Origin: WSXY01 sp038325105
GTDB lineage: Bacteria > Actinomycetota > Coriobacteriia > Anaerosomatales > Anaerosomataceae
Direction of reading: 5' to 3'
NCBI GenBank assembly: GCA_038325105.1
Contig: JBBQIR010000023.1
Location: 1-28,326, forward strand
Length of the DNA: 28,326 nt
The notes under the pieces were generated by a model, which saw nothing but the letters and a program-made list of their open reading frames with translations, was not told the DNA's origin and searched no databases. The translations under genes were made by a program, and so were the position numbers. This document shows, piece after piece, positions 14,891 to 21,501 of the stretch (position 1 is the first letter of the stretch; each line of letters begins with the position of its first letter).

Positions 14891-15037
14891 GGGACCCCGA
14901 CCCCTGGGGTGCGTGTGGTCCCCACCTTGCGGCGCTCAGAACGATGCAGCCGTCTGGTCGAGAAGCAGGAGCGGTCGCCATGCGTCCGCGTCGAGCATAT
15001 CGTCCCGACGGCATACGCCGCCGGGATTCTTGTTTTG
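14891..15037 (+). promoter_or_regulatory. Candidate attenuator in the infC leader
   Basis: An upstream nested hairpin pairs GGGACC (14891-14896) with GGTCCC (14917-14922), and inside it ACCCC with GGGGT. A terminator-like hairpin follows: CCCG-a-CGGC (15004-15012), loop ATAC, GCCG-c-CGGG (15017-15025), then the T-rich run ATTCTTGTTTT ending at 15036. The segment 14949-14960 can instead pair with 15001-15012 (10 of 12 positions Watson-Crick), which would break up the terminator. This terminator/antiterminator layout before infC-rpmI-rplT resembles, in logic, the L20-controlled leader of Bacillus. Ligand and direction of control are inferred. Confidence 0.55.
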
Positions 15038-15069
15038 TGTGACGATGCGATCATGTGGTCGCGGACAGC

Positions 15070-15087
15070 GGAGGTGGAACGCCTATC
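15070..15087 (+). promoter_or_regulatory. Ribosome site and ATC start of infC
   Basis: GGAGGTGG at 15070-15077 is the strongest ribosome site in the leader. No ATG, GTG or TTG lies at the right distance; instead ATC at 15085-15087 sits 9 bases after GGAGGT and begins exactly where IF3 homology starts (S-T-T-E-P-R-I-N-E-R-I). IF3 genes are well known for rare AUU/AUC starts used in autoregulation. Confidence 0.75.
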
Positions 15088-15726
15088 AGCACGACCGAGC
15101 CGAGGATTAACGAGCGCATACGCGCTGCACGGTGCCGTCTTATCGGCGCCGAGGGCGAGCAGCTCGGTATCTTCAACATGCCGGATGCAATGCGTGTCGC
15201 CGATGAACTGGCGCTCGACCTCGTGGAGATCGCGCCCAGCGCCGACCCGCCAGTCTGCCGGATCATGGACTACAGCAAGTTCAGGTACGAGCAGGCGATC
15301 AAGGCGAAGAAGGCACGGAAGCACCAGACCACGGTGCAAGTCAAAGAAATCAAGTTCCGGCCCAAGATCGACAAGCATGACTACGAAACGAAGAAGCGGC
15401 ACGTTATCCGGTTCCTCGAGAGTGGTGCCAAGGTCAAGGTGACGATCATGTTCCGTGGGCGTGAGATGGTTCACGCGGAGCGCGGGCTCGCGATTCTGGA
15501 GCGCCTGGCCGAGGACGTCAAGGACTTGTGCACCGTCGAGAGCCAGCCGAAGCTCGAGGGGCGCAACATGCTCATGTTGCTCGCACCGGTGAAGAAGGAG
15601 CCCGTCAAGGGCGAAAAGCACGCGGCCGATGAACAGTCGGCATCGGACGTGGCAGAGGATGAAATCGTTGAGACGATCGATGTCGAAGACGAGGCCGAAG
15701 AGATAGAGAGCACGGACGCCGAGTAG
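15085..15726 (+). CDS. infC: Translation initiation factor IF-3
   Basis: IF3 binds the 30S subunit, prevents premature 50S joining and checks the start codon. The 213-residue protein has the N-terminal domain (to about 80, with RINERIR, RLIGAEGEQLGIF and ALDLVEIAPSADPPVCRIMDYSKF), a Lys-rich linker, and the C-terminal domain (about 85-172, with EIKFRPKIDKHDYETKKRH and KVKVTIMFRGREM). An acidic tail of about 40 residues, rich in Glu and Asp, follows, an extension seen in various actinobacterial IF3s. The start is taken as ATC 15085. A GTG at 15055 is in frame but lacks a ribosome site and would add ten residues unlike IF3. It leads the infC-rpmI-rplT operon. Confidence 0.95.
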   Translation: MSTTEPRINERIRAARCRLIGAEGEQLGIFNMPDAMRVADELALDLVEIAPSADPPVCRIMDYSKFRYEQAIKAKKARKHQTTVQVKEIKFRPKIDKHDYETKKRHVIRFLESGAKVKVTIMFRGREMVHAERGLAILERLAEDVKDLCTVESQPKLEGRNMLMLLAPVKKEPVKGEKHAADEQSASDVAEDEIVETIDVEDEAEEIESTDAE

Positions 15727-15758
15727 CGCGTCCTGAGCACACGAAGGAGTCGTGAACG

Positions 15759-15956
15759 ATGCCGAAGATGAAGACGCACAAGGGGACGGCCAAGCGGTTC
15801 CGTCTCACTGGTACCGGCAAGATCAAGCGCGCAAATGCGTTCAAGAGCCACATCCTGGAGAAGAAGAGCCCGAAGCGGAAGCGCGCCTTCAAGGCAGACT
15901 CGCTCGTGCACCCTTCCGACGTAAAGACCATCAAGAAGAATCTGGGCATCGGTTAG
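15759..15956 (+). CDS. rpmI: 50S ribosomal protein L35
   Basis: A 65-residue, strongly basic ribosomal protein. The N-terminus MPKMKTHKGTAKRFRLTGTG is a textbook L35 signature, and the internal KRANAFKSHILEKKSPKRKR matches the family. ATG 15759 follows AAGGAG by about nine bases. It lies 32 bases after infC and before rplT, the usual order. An overlapping frame from 15752 gives no recognisable protein. Confidence 0.98.
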   Translation: MPKMKTHKGTAKRFRLTGTGKIKRANAFKSHILEKKSPKRKRAFKADSLVHPSDVKTIKKNLGIG

Positions 15957-15989
15957 TCCGACGCCGTTTGACATGAGGAGAGATTCACC

Positions 15990-16349
15990 ATGCCTAGAGT
16001 GAAGCGTTCTGTAAACGCGAAGAAGAAGCGCGCGACAATACTGACTGCTGCCAAGGGTTACTACGGCGCAAAAAGCCGTAGCTACCGTGCCGCCAAGGAG
16101 CAGGTGCAGCACTCGCTGCAGTACGTCTACCGCGACCGCCGCAACAAGAAGCGCGAGATTCGCCGCCTGTGGATCGCGCGTATCAACGCAGGCGCGCGCC
16201 TGAACGGGATGTCGTACTCGGTGTTCATGAACGGTCTCAAGAAGGCCGAGATTACCCTCGACCGCAAGGTGCTGTCGGACATGGCGATCAACGATCCCGC
16301 CGCGTTCACCAAGCTGACCGAGGTTGCAAAGGCGCAGCAGAGCGCGTAG
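15990..16349 (+). CDS. rplT: 50S ribosomal protein L20
   Basis: L20 binds 23S rRNA early in large-subunit assembly; in Bacillus and E. coli it also represses its own operon. The 119-residue length is typical. The basic N-terminal arm (MPRVKRSVNAKKKRATIL...AKGYYGAKSRSYR) and the globular part (RLWIARINAGARLNGMSYS, then the GLKKAEITLDRKVLSDMA segment) are characteristic. ATG 15990 follows GAGGAGA by about eight bases. It could be the ligand of the leader ahead of infC. Confidence 0.98.
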   Translation: MPRVKRSVNAKKKRATILTAAKGYYGAKSRSYRAAKEQVQHSLQYVYRDRRNKKREIRRLWIARINAGARLNGMSYSVFMNGLKKAEITLDRKVLSDMAINDPAAFTKLTEVAKAQQSA

Positions 16350-16371
16350 CAGAGCGCTCAGCACGCCGCTC

Positions 16372-16404
16372 AGAACGGGCCCCGCATTGTGCGGGGCCCG
16401 TTCT
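16372..16404 (+). terminator. Terminator hairpin after rplT
   Basis: A perfect 14-bp stem pairs 16372-16385 (AGAACGGGCCCCGC) with 16391-16404 around loop ATTGT. The following bases (GCGTTCC) are not a T tract, so it is a terminator of the U-poor kind sometimes seen in high-GC bacteria, or an RNA 3'-end stabiliser. Confidence 0.7.
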
Positions 16405-16484
16405 GCGTTCCACTCCCGTTTGGACCCCGTTTAGTCTGCGGACGGTCCCTGTTCAGGCCCTTACACGATGATTGGGCACGCTGG

Positions 16485-16548
16485 TTCGCATATGCGAGCA
16501 GGCAACCATTATGCCGCTCTCCCCTCGGCGGCACGAGAGAGAGGGGAG
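16485..16548 (+). promoter_or_regulatory. Control region of the TasA-like/SipW pair
   Basis: A weak promoter candidate is TTCGCA (16485-16490), 16 bases, CATTAT (16507-16512). A perfect 10-bp palindrome, CGCATATGCG (16487-16496), overlaps it and could be an operator. Downstream, CTCCCCTC (16519-16526) is exactly complementary to GAGGGGAG (16541-16548), the ribosome site of the next gene, with a 14-base loop. The rest of the 203-base gap after rplT shows nothing I can name. Confidence 0.5.
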
Positions 16549-16552
16549 TGTC

Positions 16553-17035
16553 ATGAAACGTTTGGTACTGGTGTTGGTCGGTGTCGCAATCGCGGCGTGC
16601 GTCGGATCTGCGGGGGCGTACTTCACCGGGCAGGCCGAGGTTCCGGAGAACATCGTGCGAGCGGGAGCAGTCGAGGTATCCTGCGAACCGACGTCGGCGG
16701 CTATCTGCGTCGACTCGATCGCCCCGGGTGTAGTGAGCGAGCGGTCGATGACCGTTGTGAACTCGGGATCACTGCCGGCCAGTCTGATCGTTACCGGTGT
16801 TAAGAAGGCCGGAATCACGGACTTCTACAACGCGCTGACCTGTCAGATCGCAGCCGACGGAGCGGTGATATACAACGGACCGATGAACACGTTGCGTACG
16901 GCACCATTCGAACTTGCACCCGGGGCCCGGGCGAAACTGACGTTTGGTATTGGGCTGCCAGCTGCTGCGGGCAACGACCTCTCCGGCGACTACGTGAAGA
17001 TGTCGTTCGTTGTCAATGCCGAGCAGGCGCACTGA
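16553..17035 (+). CDS. TasA/camelysin-like exported protein
   Basis: A 160-residue secreted protein. The signal region MKRLVLVLVGVAIAACVGSA ends in GAYFTGQ and is followed by NIVRAGAVEVS, matching the SipW-type signal pattern of TasA and camelysin (small residues, A-Y/F-F, then N..aGtl.l). The mature part has IAPGV and NSGSLPASL blocks like the TasA core, which is a jelly-roll that can form fibres. Three cysteines (43, 52, 97) lie in the mature part, unlike Bacillus TasA. ATG 16553 is chosen for its ribosome site and signal peptide; the frame opens earlier at 16472. The stop overlaps the next gene's ATG (TGATG), and that gene is the cognate type of signal peptidase. The substrate-peptidase link is inferred from both family and context; function (fibre, pilin-like or surface layer) is unknown. 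Confidence 0.8.
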   Translation: MKRLVLVLVGVAIAACVGSAGAYFTGQAEVPENIVRAGAVEVSCEPTSAAICVDSIAPGVVSERSMTVVNSGSLPASLIVTGVKKAGITDFYNALTCQIAADGAVIYNGPMNTLRTAPFELAPGARAKLTFGIGLPAAAGNDLSGDYVKMSFVVNAEQAH

Positions 17036-17439
17036 TGTCAACTGACGCCACCACCCCCGAGCGATTCGCGGGACTTCGTCGGCTGACGGGGATTGCCGCA
17101 CTTGCTGTCTGGTTCGTCGGCATGCTCTTCTTTGGTGCGACGATCGTACGCGGAGGGTCGATGGAGCCTTCGATCGCACCGGGCGACATCGTGGTCTACC
17201 GGCGGTCGGTGAAGGGCGTAGAGGCCGGCGACATCGTGCTCTTCGAGCATCCGGAATGGCCGAACGGAGTGGTGCATCGTGTTGCGGACGTTATGCCCGA
17301 CGGGCGCATCGTCACTCGTGGAGATGCCAACCCCGCAGCTGACAGGGAGCCGCTGGATCGCCGGCGAATCCGGGGAGTCGCGGCGTTCGTTCTGCCGTCA
17401 GGCAGGGCCGTGCGTGAGGTCGTGGAAGCGCTCAGTTGA
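17035..17439 (+). CDS. sipW: Signal peptidase I of the SipW/ER type
   Basis: A membrane serine peptidase, 134 residues, that likely releases the protein encoded just upstream. One N-terminal membrane helix (about 18-38) precedes GGSMEPSI with catalytic Ser42. GDIVVYRR and GDIVLFEH follow; then VVHRV supplies His81 where bacterial type I peptidases have Lys, the mark of the SipW/ER/archaeal branch. TRGDANPAAD (94-103) is the conserved Asp box of that branch. It is short and has no C-terminal membrane helix, unlike Bacillus SipW. ATG 17035 overlaps the upstream stop by one base, indicating translational coupling. The gene symbol is given by type, not by proven orthology. Confidence 0.88.
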   Translation: MSTDATTPERFAGLRRLTGIAALAVWFVGMLFFGATIVRGGSMEPSIAPGDIVVYRRSVKGVEAGDIVLFEHPEWPNGVVHRVADVMPDGRIVTRGDANPAADREPLDRRRIRGVAAFVLPSGRAVREVVEALS

Positions 17440-17444
17440 TGTGC

Positions 17445-17450
17445 TATACT
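17445..17450 (+). promoter_or_regulatory. -10 element for the pheS T-box transcript
   Basis: TATACT lies six bases after the signal peptidase stop codon and just before the T-box leader. The -35 is weak (TGGAAG at 17423-17428, spacing 16) and would lie inside the peptidase gene. Transcription would start near 17457. Confidence 0.5.
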
Positions 17451-17454
17451 CAGC

Positions 17455-17765
17455 CACCAATCGCACACTTTTGGCGACGACGGAGATGCGTTCGGCACCT
17501 GTGCTGCCCACCAGAGAAGGACTCCACAGACTGGAAGAGTCCGGGCATGTGCGCCGACGGTTCACTCCATCAGCCGCAACCTGAACAGGCCACTGCGCCC
17601 GAGTAGGGAAGCCGGAGCCCACCGATATCGGGCGGCCGGGTCGAACCGGCGGCGAACGGGCTCGGATGTTCGCATGAGCGGGCGCGTACCATGCGCCAAC
17701 CAGGGTGGTACCGCGGGAGCCGATCCCGTCCTTGGACTACACAAGGGCGAGAACGGCTCCTTTTT
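17455..17765 (+). ncRNA. T-box riboswitch, phenylalanine-specific, transcriptional
   Basis: This leader senses uncharged tRNA-Phe. Stem I has a distal hairpin GGACTC/GAGTCC (17519-17524 with 17537-17542) preceded by an AGAGA bulge, and a lower helix GGAG/CTCC (17492-17495 with 17565-17568). Between these on the 3' side is the specifier TTC at 17561-17563, followed by the expected purine A; TTC is a Phe codon, agreeing with the gene below. The T-box AGGGTGGTACCGCGG lies at 17702-17716, with TGGT (17706-17709) able to pair with a tRNA 3' ACCA end. The competing terminator pairs GGAGCCG (17716-17722) with CGGCTCC (17754-17760), contains an inner CCTTG/CAAGG stem, and ends in TTTTT at 17761-17765. 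It fills most of the 355-base gap before pheS. Confidence 0.95.
17716..17765 (+). terminator. Regulated terminator of the T-box
   Basis: The hairpin GGAGCCG...CGGCTCC, with an inner CCTTG/CAAGG helix (17730-17734 with 17742-17746), is followed by five T. Its left part overlaps the T-box antiterminator (CGGG pairing with CCCG at 17725-17728), so the two folds exclude each other. Confidence 0.9.
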
Positions 17766-17794
17766 CGTTCTCTGAAACCGTTAGGAGAGCATGC

Positions 17795-18856
17795 ATGGGT
17801 ATCGTCGACGAGTTGCAGGCGCTGCAGTCCGAGGCGCTCGAGGCCGTTGGTGCCGCAGGCGATCTGGAGACGCTCGAGTCGGTCCGGATCGCGTACCTCG
17901 GCAAGAAGGGGTCGCTTACCGGTGTCCTGCGGGGGCTGGGTTCGCTCTCAGCCGAAGAACGCCCCGCCGTGGGTAAGGTGTCCAACGAGGTCCGTTCGGC
18001 GCTCCAGGGCGCTCTCGAGACCCGCTACGACATGCTCGCGGATGTTGCACTCGCATCGAGGCTCCTTGCCGAGGAAGCCGATGTCACGCTGCCCGGTATC
18101 CACCGGTACCCCGGGAAGCGCCACATCATCAACCAGGTGGTCGACGAGATCGTGCAGGTCTTCCTCGGACTCGGCTACAAGATCGCCGAGGGTCCCGAAG
18201 TCGAACTCGACTATTACAACTTCACCGCGCTCAACCATCCGCCGGAGCATCCGGCGCGTGCGGCAACCGACACCTTCTACGTTCGTGATCTCTCGGGAGA
18301 GCGCGCGGCCATCGAGGGCGAGTCGGACGTTCTGCTTCGTACCCACACCAGTCCGGTGCAGGTCCACGTTATGGAGCGGGAGAAGCCTCCCATTTACATA
18401 CTCGCCCCCGGCAAGGTGTATCGCCGCGATGTCGCCGACCCGAGCCACCTCCCTCAGTTCACGCAGATCGAGGGCCTTGTCGTCGATGAGGGCATCACCT
18501 TCGGTGATCTCAAGGGGACACTCGAGCACTTCGTCAGAGAGATCTTCGGACCTGACCGTAAGGTGCGTCTCCGCCCTCACTTTTTCCCGTTTACCGAACC
18601 CTCGGCCGAGGTCGACGTCTCGTGCGGCATGTGCGGCGGCAAGGGGTGCCGTTCCTGCAGCGGCGAGGGCTGGCTTGAGGTTCTCGGCAGCGGGATGGTC
18701 GACCCGAACGTCTTCGGCTATGTCGGCATCGATCCCGAGAGGTACTCAGGTTTCGCCTTCGGTATGGGTGCCGAGCGCATCGCCGCGCTCAAGTACGGCG
18801 TGCCGGATCTGCGCTTGTTCGTGGATGGCGATATGCGGTTCTTGCGGCAGTTCTAG
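17795..18856 (+). CDS. pheS: Phenylalanine--tRNA ligase alpha subunit
   Basis: The catalytic subunit of the alpha2-beta2 synthetase, 353 residues. An N-terminal coiled coil (about 1-90) binds tRNA. The core has HPARAATDTFYV (152-163), RTHTSPVQVHVM (182-193), motif 2 GKVYRRD (206-212) and motif 3 around FAFGMGAERIA (320-330). The Cys-rich loop with Cys277, 280, 285 and 288 is common in PheS. The frame is open upstream through the T-box, but ATG 17795 with AGGAG at 17783-17787 gives the standard N-terminus; an ATG at 17791 is out of frame. Expression should rise when uncharged tRNA-Phe accumulates, through the T-box. Confidence 0.97.
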   Translation: MGIVDELQALQSEALEAVGAAGDLETLESVRIAYLGKKGSLTGVLRGLGSLSAEERPAVGKVSNEVRSALQGALETRYDMLADVALASRLLAEEADVTLPGIHRYPGKRHIINQVVDEIVQVFLGLGYKIAEGPEVELDYYNFTALNHPPEHPARAATDTFYVRDLSGERAAIEGESDVLLRTHTSPVQVHVMEREKPPIYILAPGKVYRRDVADPSHLPQFTQIEGLVVDEGITFGDLKGTLEHFVREIFGPDRKVRLRPHFFPFTEPSAEVDVSCGMCGGKGCRSCSGEGWLEVLGSGMVDPNVFGYVGIDPERYSGFAFGMGAERIAALKYGVPDLRLFVDGDMRFLRQF

Positions 18857-18918
18857 GCGACTCGGGAATAACGATGATGCGCCGCTCTCGGCGGCGATGA
18901 CGGAAGGACACAGACGCG

Positions 18919-21354
18919 ATGCGTGTCTCGCTGAAATGGCTGAAGGAACTCGTCGACATCGATCTGAGCGTGGAAGCGCTCTCGGATCGGCTCGACATGA
19001 CCGGTACGAAGGTCGAAGCCGTGCACGCGCTCGGTGAAGGGCTCGTGGGCGTGGTGGTCGGTCAGGTGCTGACGCGGGAGAAGCATCCCGATGCCGAGAA
19101 GCTTTCGTACTGCAGCGTCGACGTCGGTGACGGGACGCCGCGCAAGATCGTATGTGGCGCGGACAACTTCGTCGCGGGGGACAAGGTTCCCGTCGCACTC
19201 GTCGGTGCCACGCTGCCGAACGGTATGACGATCAAGCGCGCGAAGCTCCGCGGACTCGAGTCCGAGGGCATGATGTGTTCGGCGACCGAGCTTGGCGTTG
19301 GCGGCGACGCTTCCGGGCTGCTGATTCTGTCCGCGGACGCCCCGGTCGGGGTGCCGTACGCGCAGTACGCCGGCATTGGCGATACCGTCATCGAGCTCGA
19401 GGTCACCCCGAACCGTCCTGACTGCCTCTCGATGACCGGTGTTGCCCGCGAGGTCGGCGCTGTGACCGGGAAGTCCGTGCGTGCTCCGCGTTTCGCGGTT
19501 ACCGAGGGTGACGGCGCAACGTCGTCGGATCTCGTCTCGGTGACGATCGAGGACGCGACACTCTGCCAGCGCTATACCGCGCGGGTCATCCGCAACGTGA
19601 AGATCGGCCCGTCGCCTGCGTGGCTCGTCGAGCGCGTGACCGCGGCCGGTGCGCGCCCGATCAACAATGTCGTCGACATCACCAACTACGTCATGTTCGA
19701 GCTCGGCCAGCCGCTTCACGCATTCGACCTCGGCACGATCGCCGCCGGGGACGGCCGGGCCTCGATTATCGTGCGGCCAGCGCGCGCGGGGGAGCGGCTT
19801 CGCACGATTGACGGGCAGGACCGCGCGCTCACCACGGACACGCTCGTGATCGCGGATCCGACCGGCCCCGTTGCACTCGCGGGTGTCATGGGCGGAGAGG
19901 CCACCGAGGTCGCGGCACTGAGCACCGACATCCTTCTTGAGGCCGCGGCATTCAACCGCGCCTCGGTCAGTAAGACGAGCCGACGCCTCGGCATGATCTC
20001 GGAGGCTTCGCTCCGCTTCGAGCGCGGTGTCGATGCCGAGCTTGCCGCGCGGGCATCGGACCGCGCGGCTGGTCTCCTGGCGGAACTCGCGGGCGGAGAA
20101 GTGGCAGCCGGTCTCGTAGACGTCTATCCCGAGAAGGCCCGTCCGCTGCGGATCCAACTGCGCGTTGATCGCATGAACGCATTTCTCGGCACGTCACTCA
20201 AACCCCAGGAAGTCATGGAGATATTTGGAGCGCTTGGACTGTTCGCCGAGCCTGCCGACGGCGAGCTCACTGTCACGGTGCCCACCTTCCGTCCTGACCT
20301 GCTGCGAGAAGTCGATCTCTACGAAGAGGTCGTTCGTGTGTGGGGCATGGAGCGCGTGCCGTCGACGCTGCCCGGTGGCCGTGAGCGCGTTGGCGCACTC
20401 ACCCCCTTGCAGCGTCGTCGCGACCGGATAGGCGAGGCGCTTCGCTCATCCGGGCTGAACGAGCACATCGGGCTACAGTTCGCGGACCCGGCGGACATGG
20501 CACGACTCGGCTGGTCGCTCGGTCCGGATGAGGTTCCGGTGGACCTGCTGAACCCGATGTCTTCCGAGGCCGCACAGATGCGCTGGACGCTTTCGGCGGG
20601 GCTGCTGCGCACGGTTGCATACAACCAGCGTATGGGAGTGCCCGACATCCATCTCTACGAGATGGGCAACGTCTTTTGGACGTCGCCGGGGCGCAAGCTC
20701 CCCAAGGAGCGCATGACGGTGACAGGCGTCCTTGTCGGCGCGTGGGAGCGCGGTTCGTGGAACGCCGCGGCCGCTCCTCTCGGCTTCTTCGACGGCAAGG
20801 GCGTCCTTGAAACGCTCATGAACGAGATCGATGTCGTGAAGTGGAAGGTGCGTTCGGCCGAGCATCCGTGGCTTCAGCCGGGCCGAAGTGCGGACGTGGT
20901 CGTTGCCGGAGATGTGGTGGGCTGGGTCGGTGAGATCGCGCCTTCAACCCTCGACGCATACGAGGTGACCGGGCCTGTGACCATGTTCGAGCTCAATGTG
21001 AAGACGCTTGCGAAAGCCATGTCGACCGATCTTCGCTATCAGGAGATCCCGCGCTATCCTGCCGCAGGACTCGACGTAGCGCTCCTGGTCGATGGGGATG
21101 TCACGGCGGAGCGAATGCTCGACGCGATTCGCAGCGCCGGCGGCGCGCTACTCGAGTCGGTGCGGCTCTTCGACGTCTATCAGGATGCGGCGGACGCTGC
21201 CGACAGGCACCTGCCCGAGGGCAAGAAGAGTCTTGCGTTCGCGCTCACCTACCGGGCGACGGATCGCACCCTCACCGATGAAGAGGTTCGGCCCGCGCAT
21301 GAGAGGCTGGTGCGCAAGGTATGCAAGGCTGTGGGTGCGGAGGTACGCTCCTAA
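18919..21354 (+). CDS. pheT: Phenylalanine--tRNA ligase beta subunit
   Basis: The beta subunit, 811 residues, edits mischarged Tyr-tRNA-Phe and holds the tRNA. Domains in order: EMAP-like tRNA-binding fold (about 40-150, with VVVGQVLTREKHPDAEKL), B3/B4 editing domain (about 210-365, with INNVVDITNYVMFELGQPLHAFD), B5 helix-turn-helix domain (about 405-475), a catalytic-like core (about 480-700) and the C-terminal ferredoxin-fold anticodon-binding domain (about 716-811). ATG 18919 follows GGAAGGA. It lies 62 bases after pheS; the gap has only a small hairpin (CGCCG-ctct-CGGCG). Confidence 0.97.
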   Translation: MRVSLKWLKELVDIDLSVEALSDRLDMTGTKVEAVHALGEGLVGVVVGQVLTREKHPDAEKLSYCSVDVGDGTPRKIVCGADNFVAGDKVPVALVGATLPNGMTIKRAKLRGLESEGMMCSATELGVGGDASGLLILSADAPVGVPYAQYAGIGDTVIELEVTPNRPDCLSMTGVAREVGAVTGKSVRAPRFAVTEGDGATSSDLVSVTIEDATLCQRYTARVIRNVKIGPSPAWLVERVTAAGARPINNVVDITNYVMFELGQPLHAFDLGTIAAGDGRASIIVRPARAGERLRTIDGQDRALTTDTLVIADPTGPVALAGVMGGEATEVAALSTDILLEAAAFNRASVSKTSRRLGMISEASLRFERGVDAELAARASDRAAGLLAELAGGEVAAGLVDVYPEKARPLRIQLRVDRMNAFLGTSLKPQEVMEIFGALGLFAEPADGELTVTVPTFRPDLLREVDLYEEVVRVWGMERVPSTLPGGRERVGALTPLQRRRDRIGEALRSSGLNEHIGLQFADPADMARLGWSLGPDEVPVDLLNPMSSEAAQMRWTLSAGLLRTVAYNQRMGVPDIHLYEMGNVFWTSPGRKLPKERMTVTGVLVGAWERGSWNAAAAPLGFFDGKGVLETLMNEIDVVKWKVRSAEHPWLQPGRSADVVVAGDVVGWVGEIAPSTLDAYEVTGPVTMFELNVKTLAKAMSTDLRYQEIPRYPAAGLDVALLVDGDVTAERMLDAIRSAGGALLESVRLFDVYQDAADAADRHLPEGKKSLAFALTYRATDRTLTDEEVRPAHERLVRKVCKAVGAEVRS

Positions 21355-21398
21355 CCAGTATTGTGCATGCGCATTGCCAGAAGTTAAGATAATACTGG
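21355..21398 (+). repeat. Inverted repeat CCAGTATT/AATACTGG after pheT
   Basis: CCAGTATT at 21355-21362 and AATACTGG at 21391-21398 form an 8-bp inverted repeat around 28 bases. It begins directly after the pheT stop and encloses the first candidate ARG box. No T tract follows, so it is more likely an operator or DNA/RNA structure than a terminator. Confidence 0.5.
21364..21378 (+). promoter_or_regulatory. Candidate ARG box 1
   Basis: TGCATGCGCATTGCC follows the TGCA-N7-TGCA layout with one changed end base and resembles, as I recall, published Streptomyces ARG boxes. It lies about 75 bases upstream of the argC -35. ArgR, encoded in the same operon, is the expected binder. Confidence 0.45.
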
Positions 21399-21416
21399 AT
21401 TCGCGCTCATGCTGTT

Positions 21417-21431
21417 TGCAGTAAATCTGCA
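21417..21431 (+). promoter_or_regulatory. Candidate ARG box 2
   Basis: TGCAGTAAATCTGCA is a perfect dyad of TGCAG around TAAAT, again TGCA-N7-TGCA. It ends seven bases before the -35 of the argC promoter. Its centre is 53 bases from that of box 1, close to five helical turns, so two ArgR-bound sites would face the same side. Confidence 0.5.
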
Positions 21432-21437
21432 TAAGTA

Positions 21438-21466
21438 TTGACCCGTATACGGTTTTACCGTACAAT
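21438..21466 (+). promoter_or_regulatory. Promoter of the arginine operon
   Basis: TTGACC (21438-21443) and TACAAT (21461-21466) are 17 bases apart, each one base from consensus: the strongest promoter in the window. A third 15-bp dyad, TACGG-tttta-CCGTA (21448-21462), fills the spacer and touches the -10. Transcription should start near 21473, about 30 bases before argC. Confidence 0.85.
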
Positions 21467-21501
21467 TTGGCGACAACAGGACATCGAGCGGGGAGTGCGC
21501 T

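Noticed and set aside
15055..15084. GTG 15055 as the infC start
   Set aside because: No ribosome site at a proper distance and the extra ten residues do not match IF3; ATC 15085 fits better.
17705..17794. pheS starting at 17705
   Set aside because: That start lies inside the T-box and terminator; ATG 17795 has a good ribosome site and the normal PheS N-terminus.
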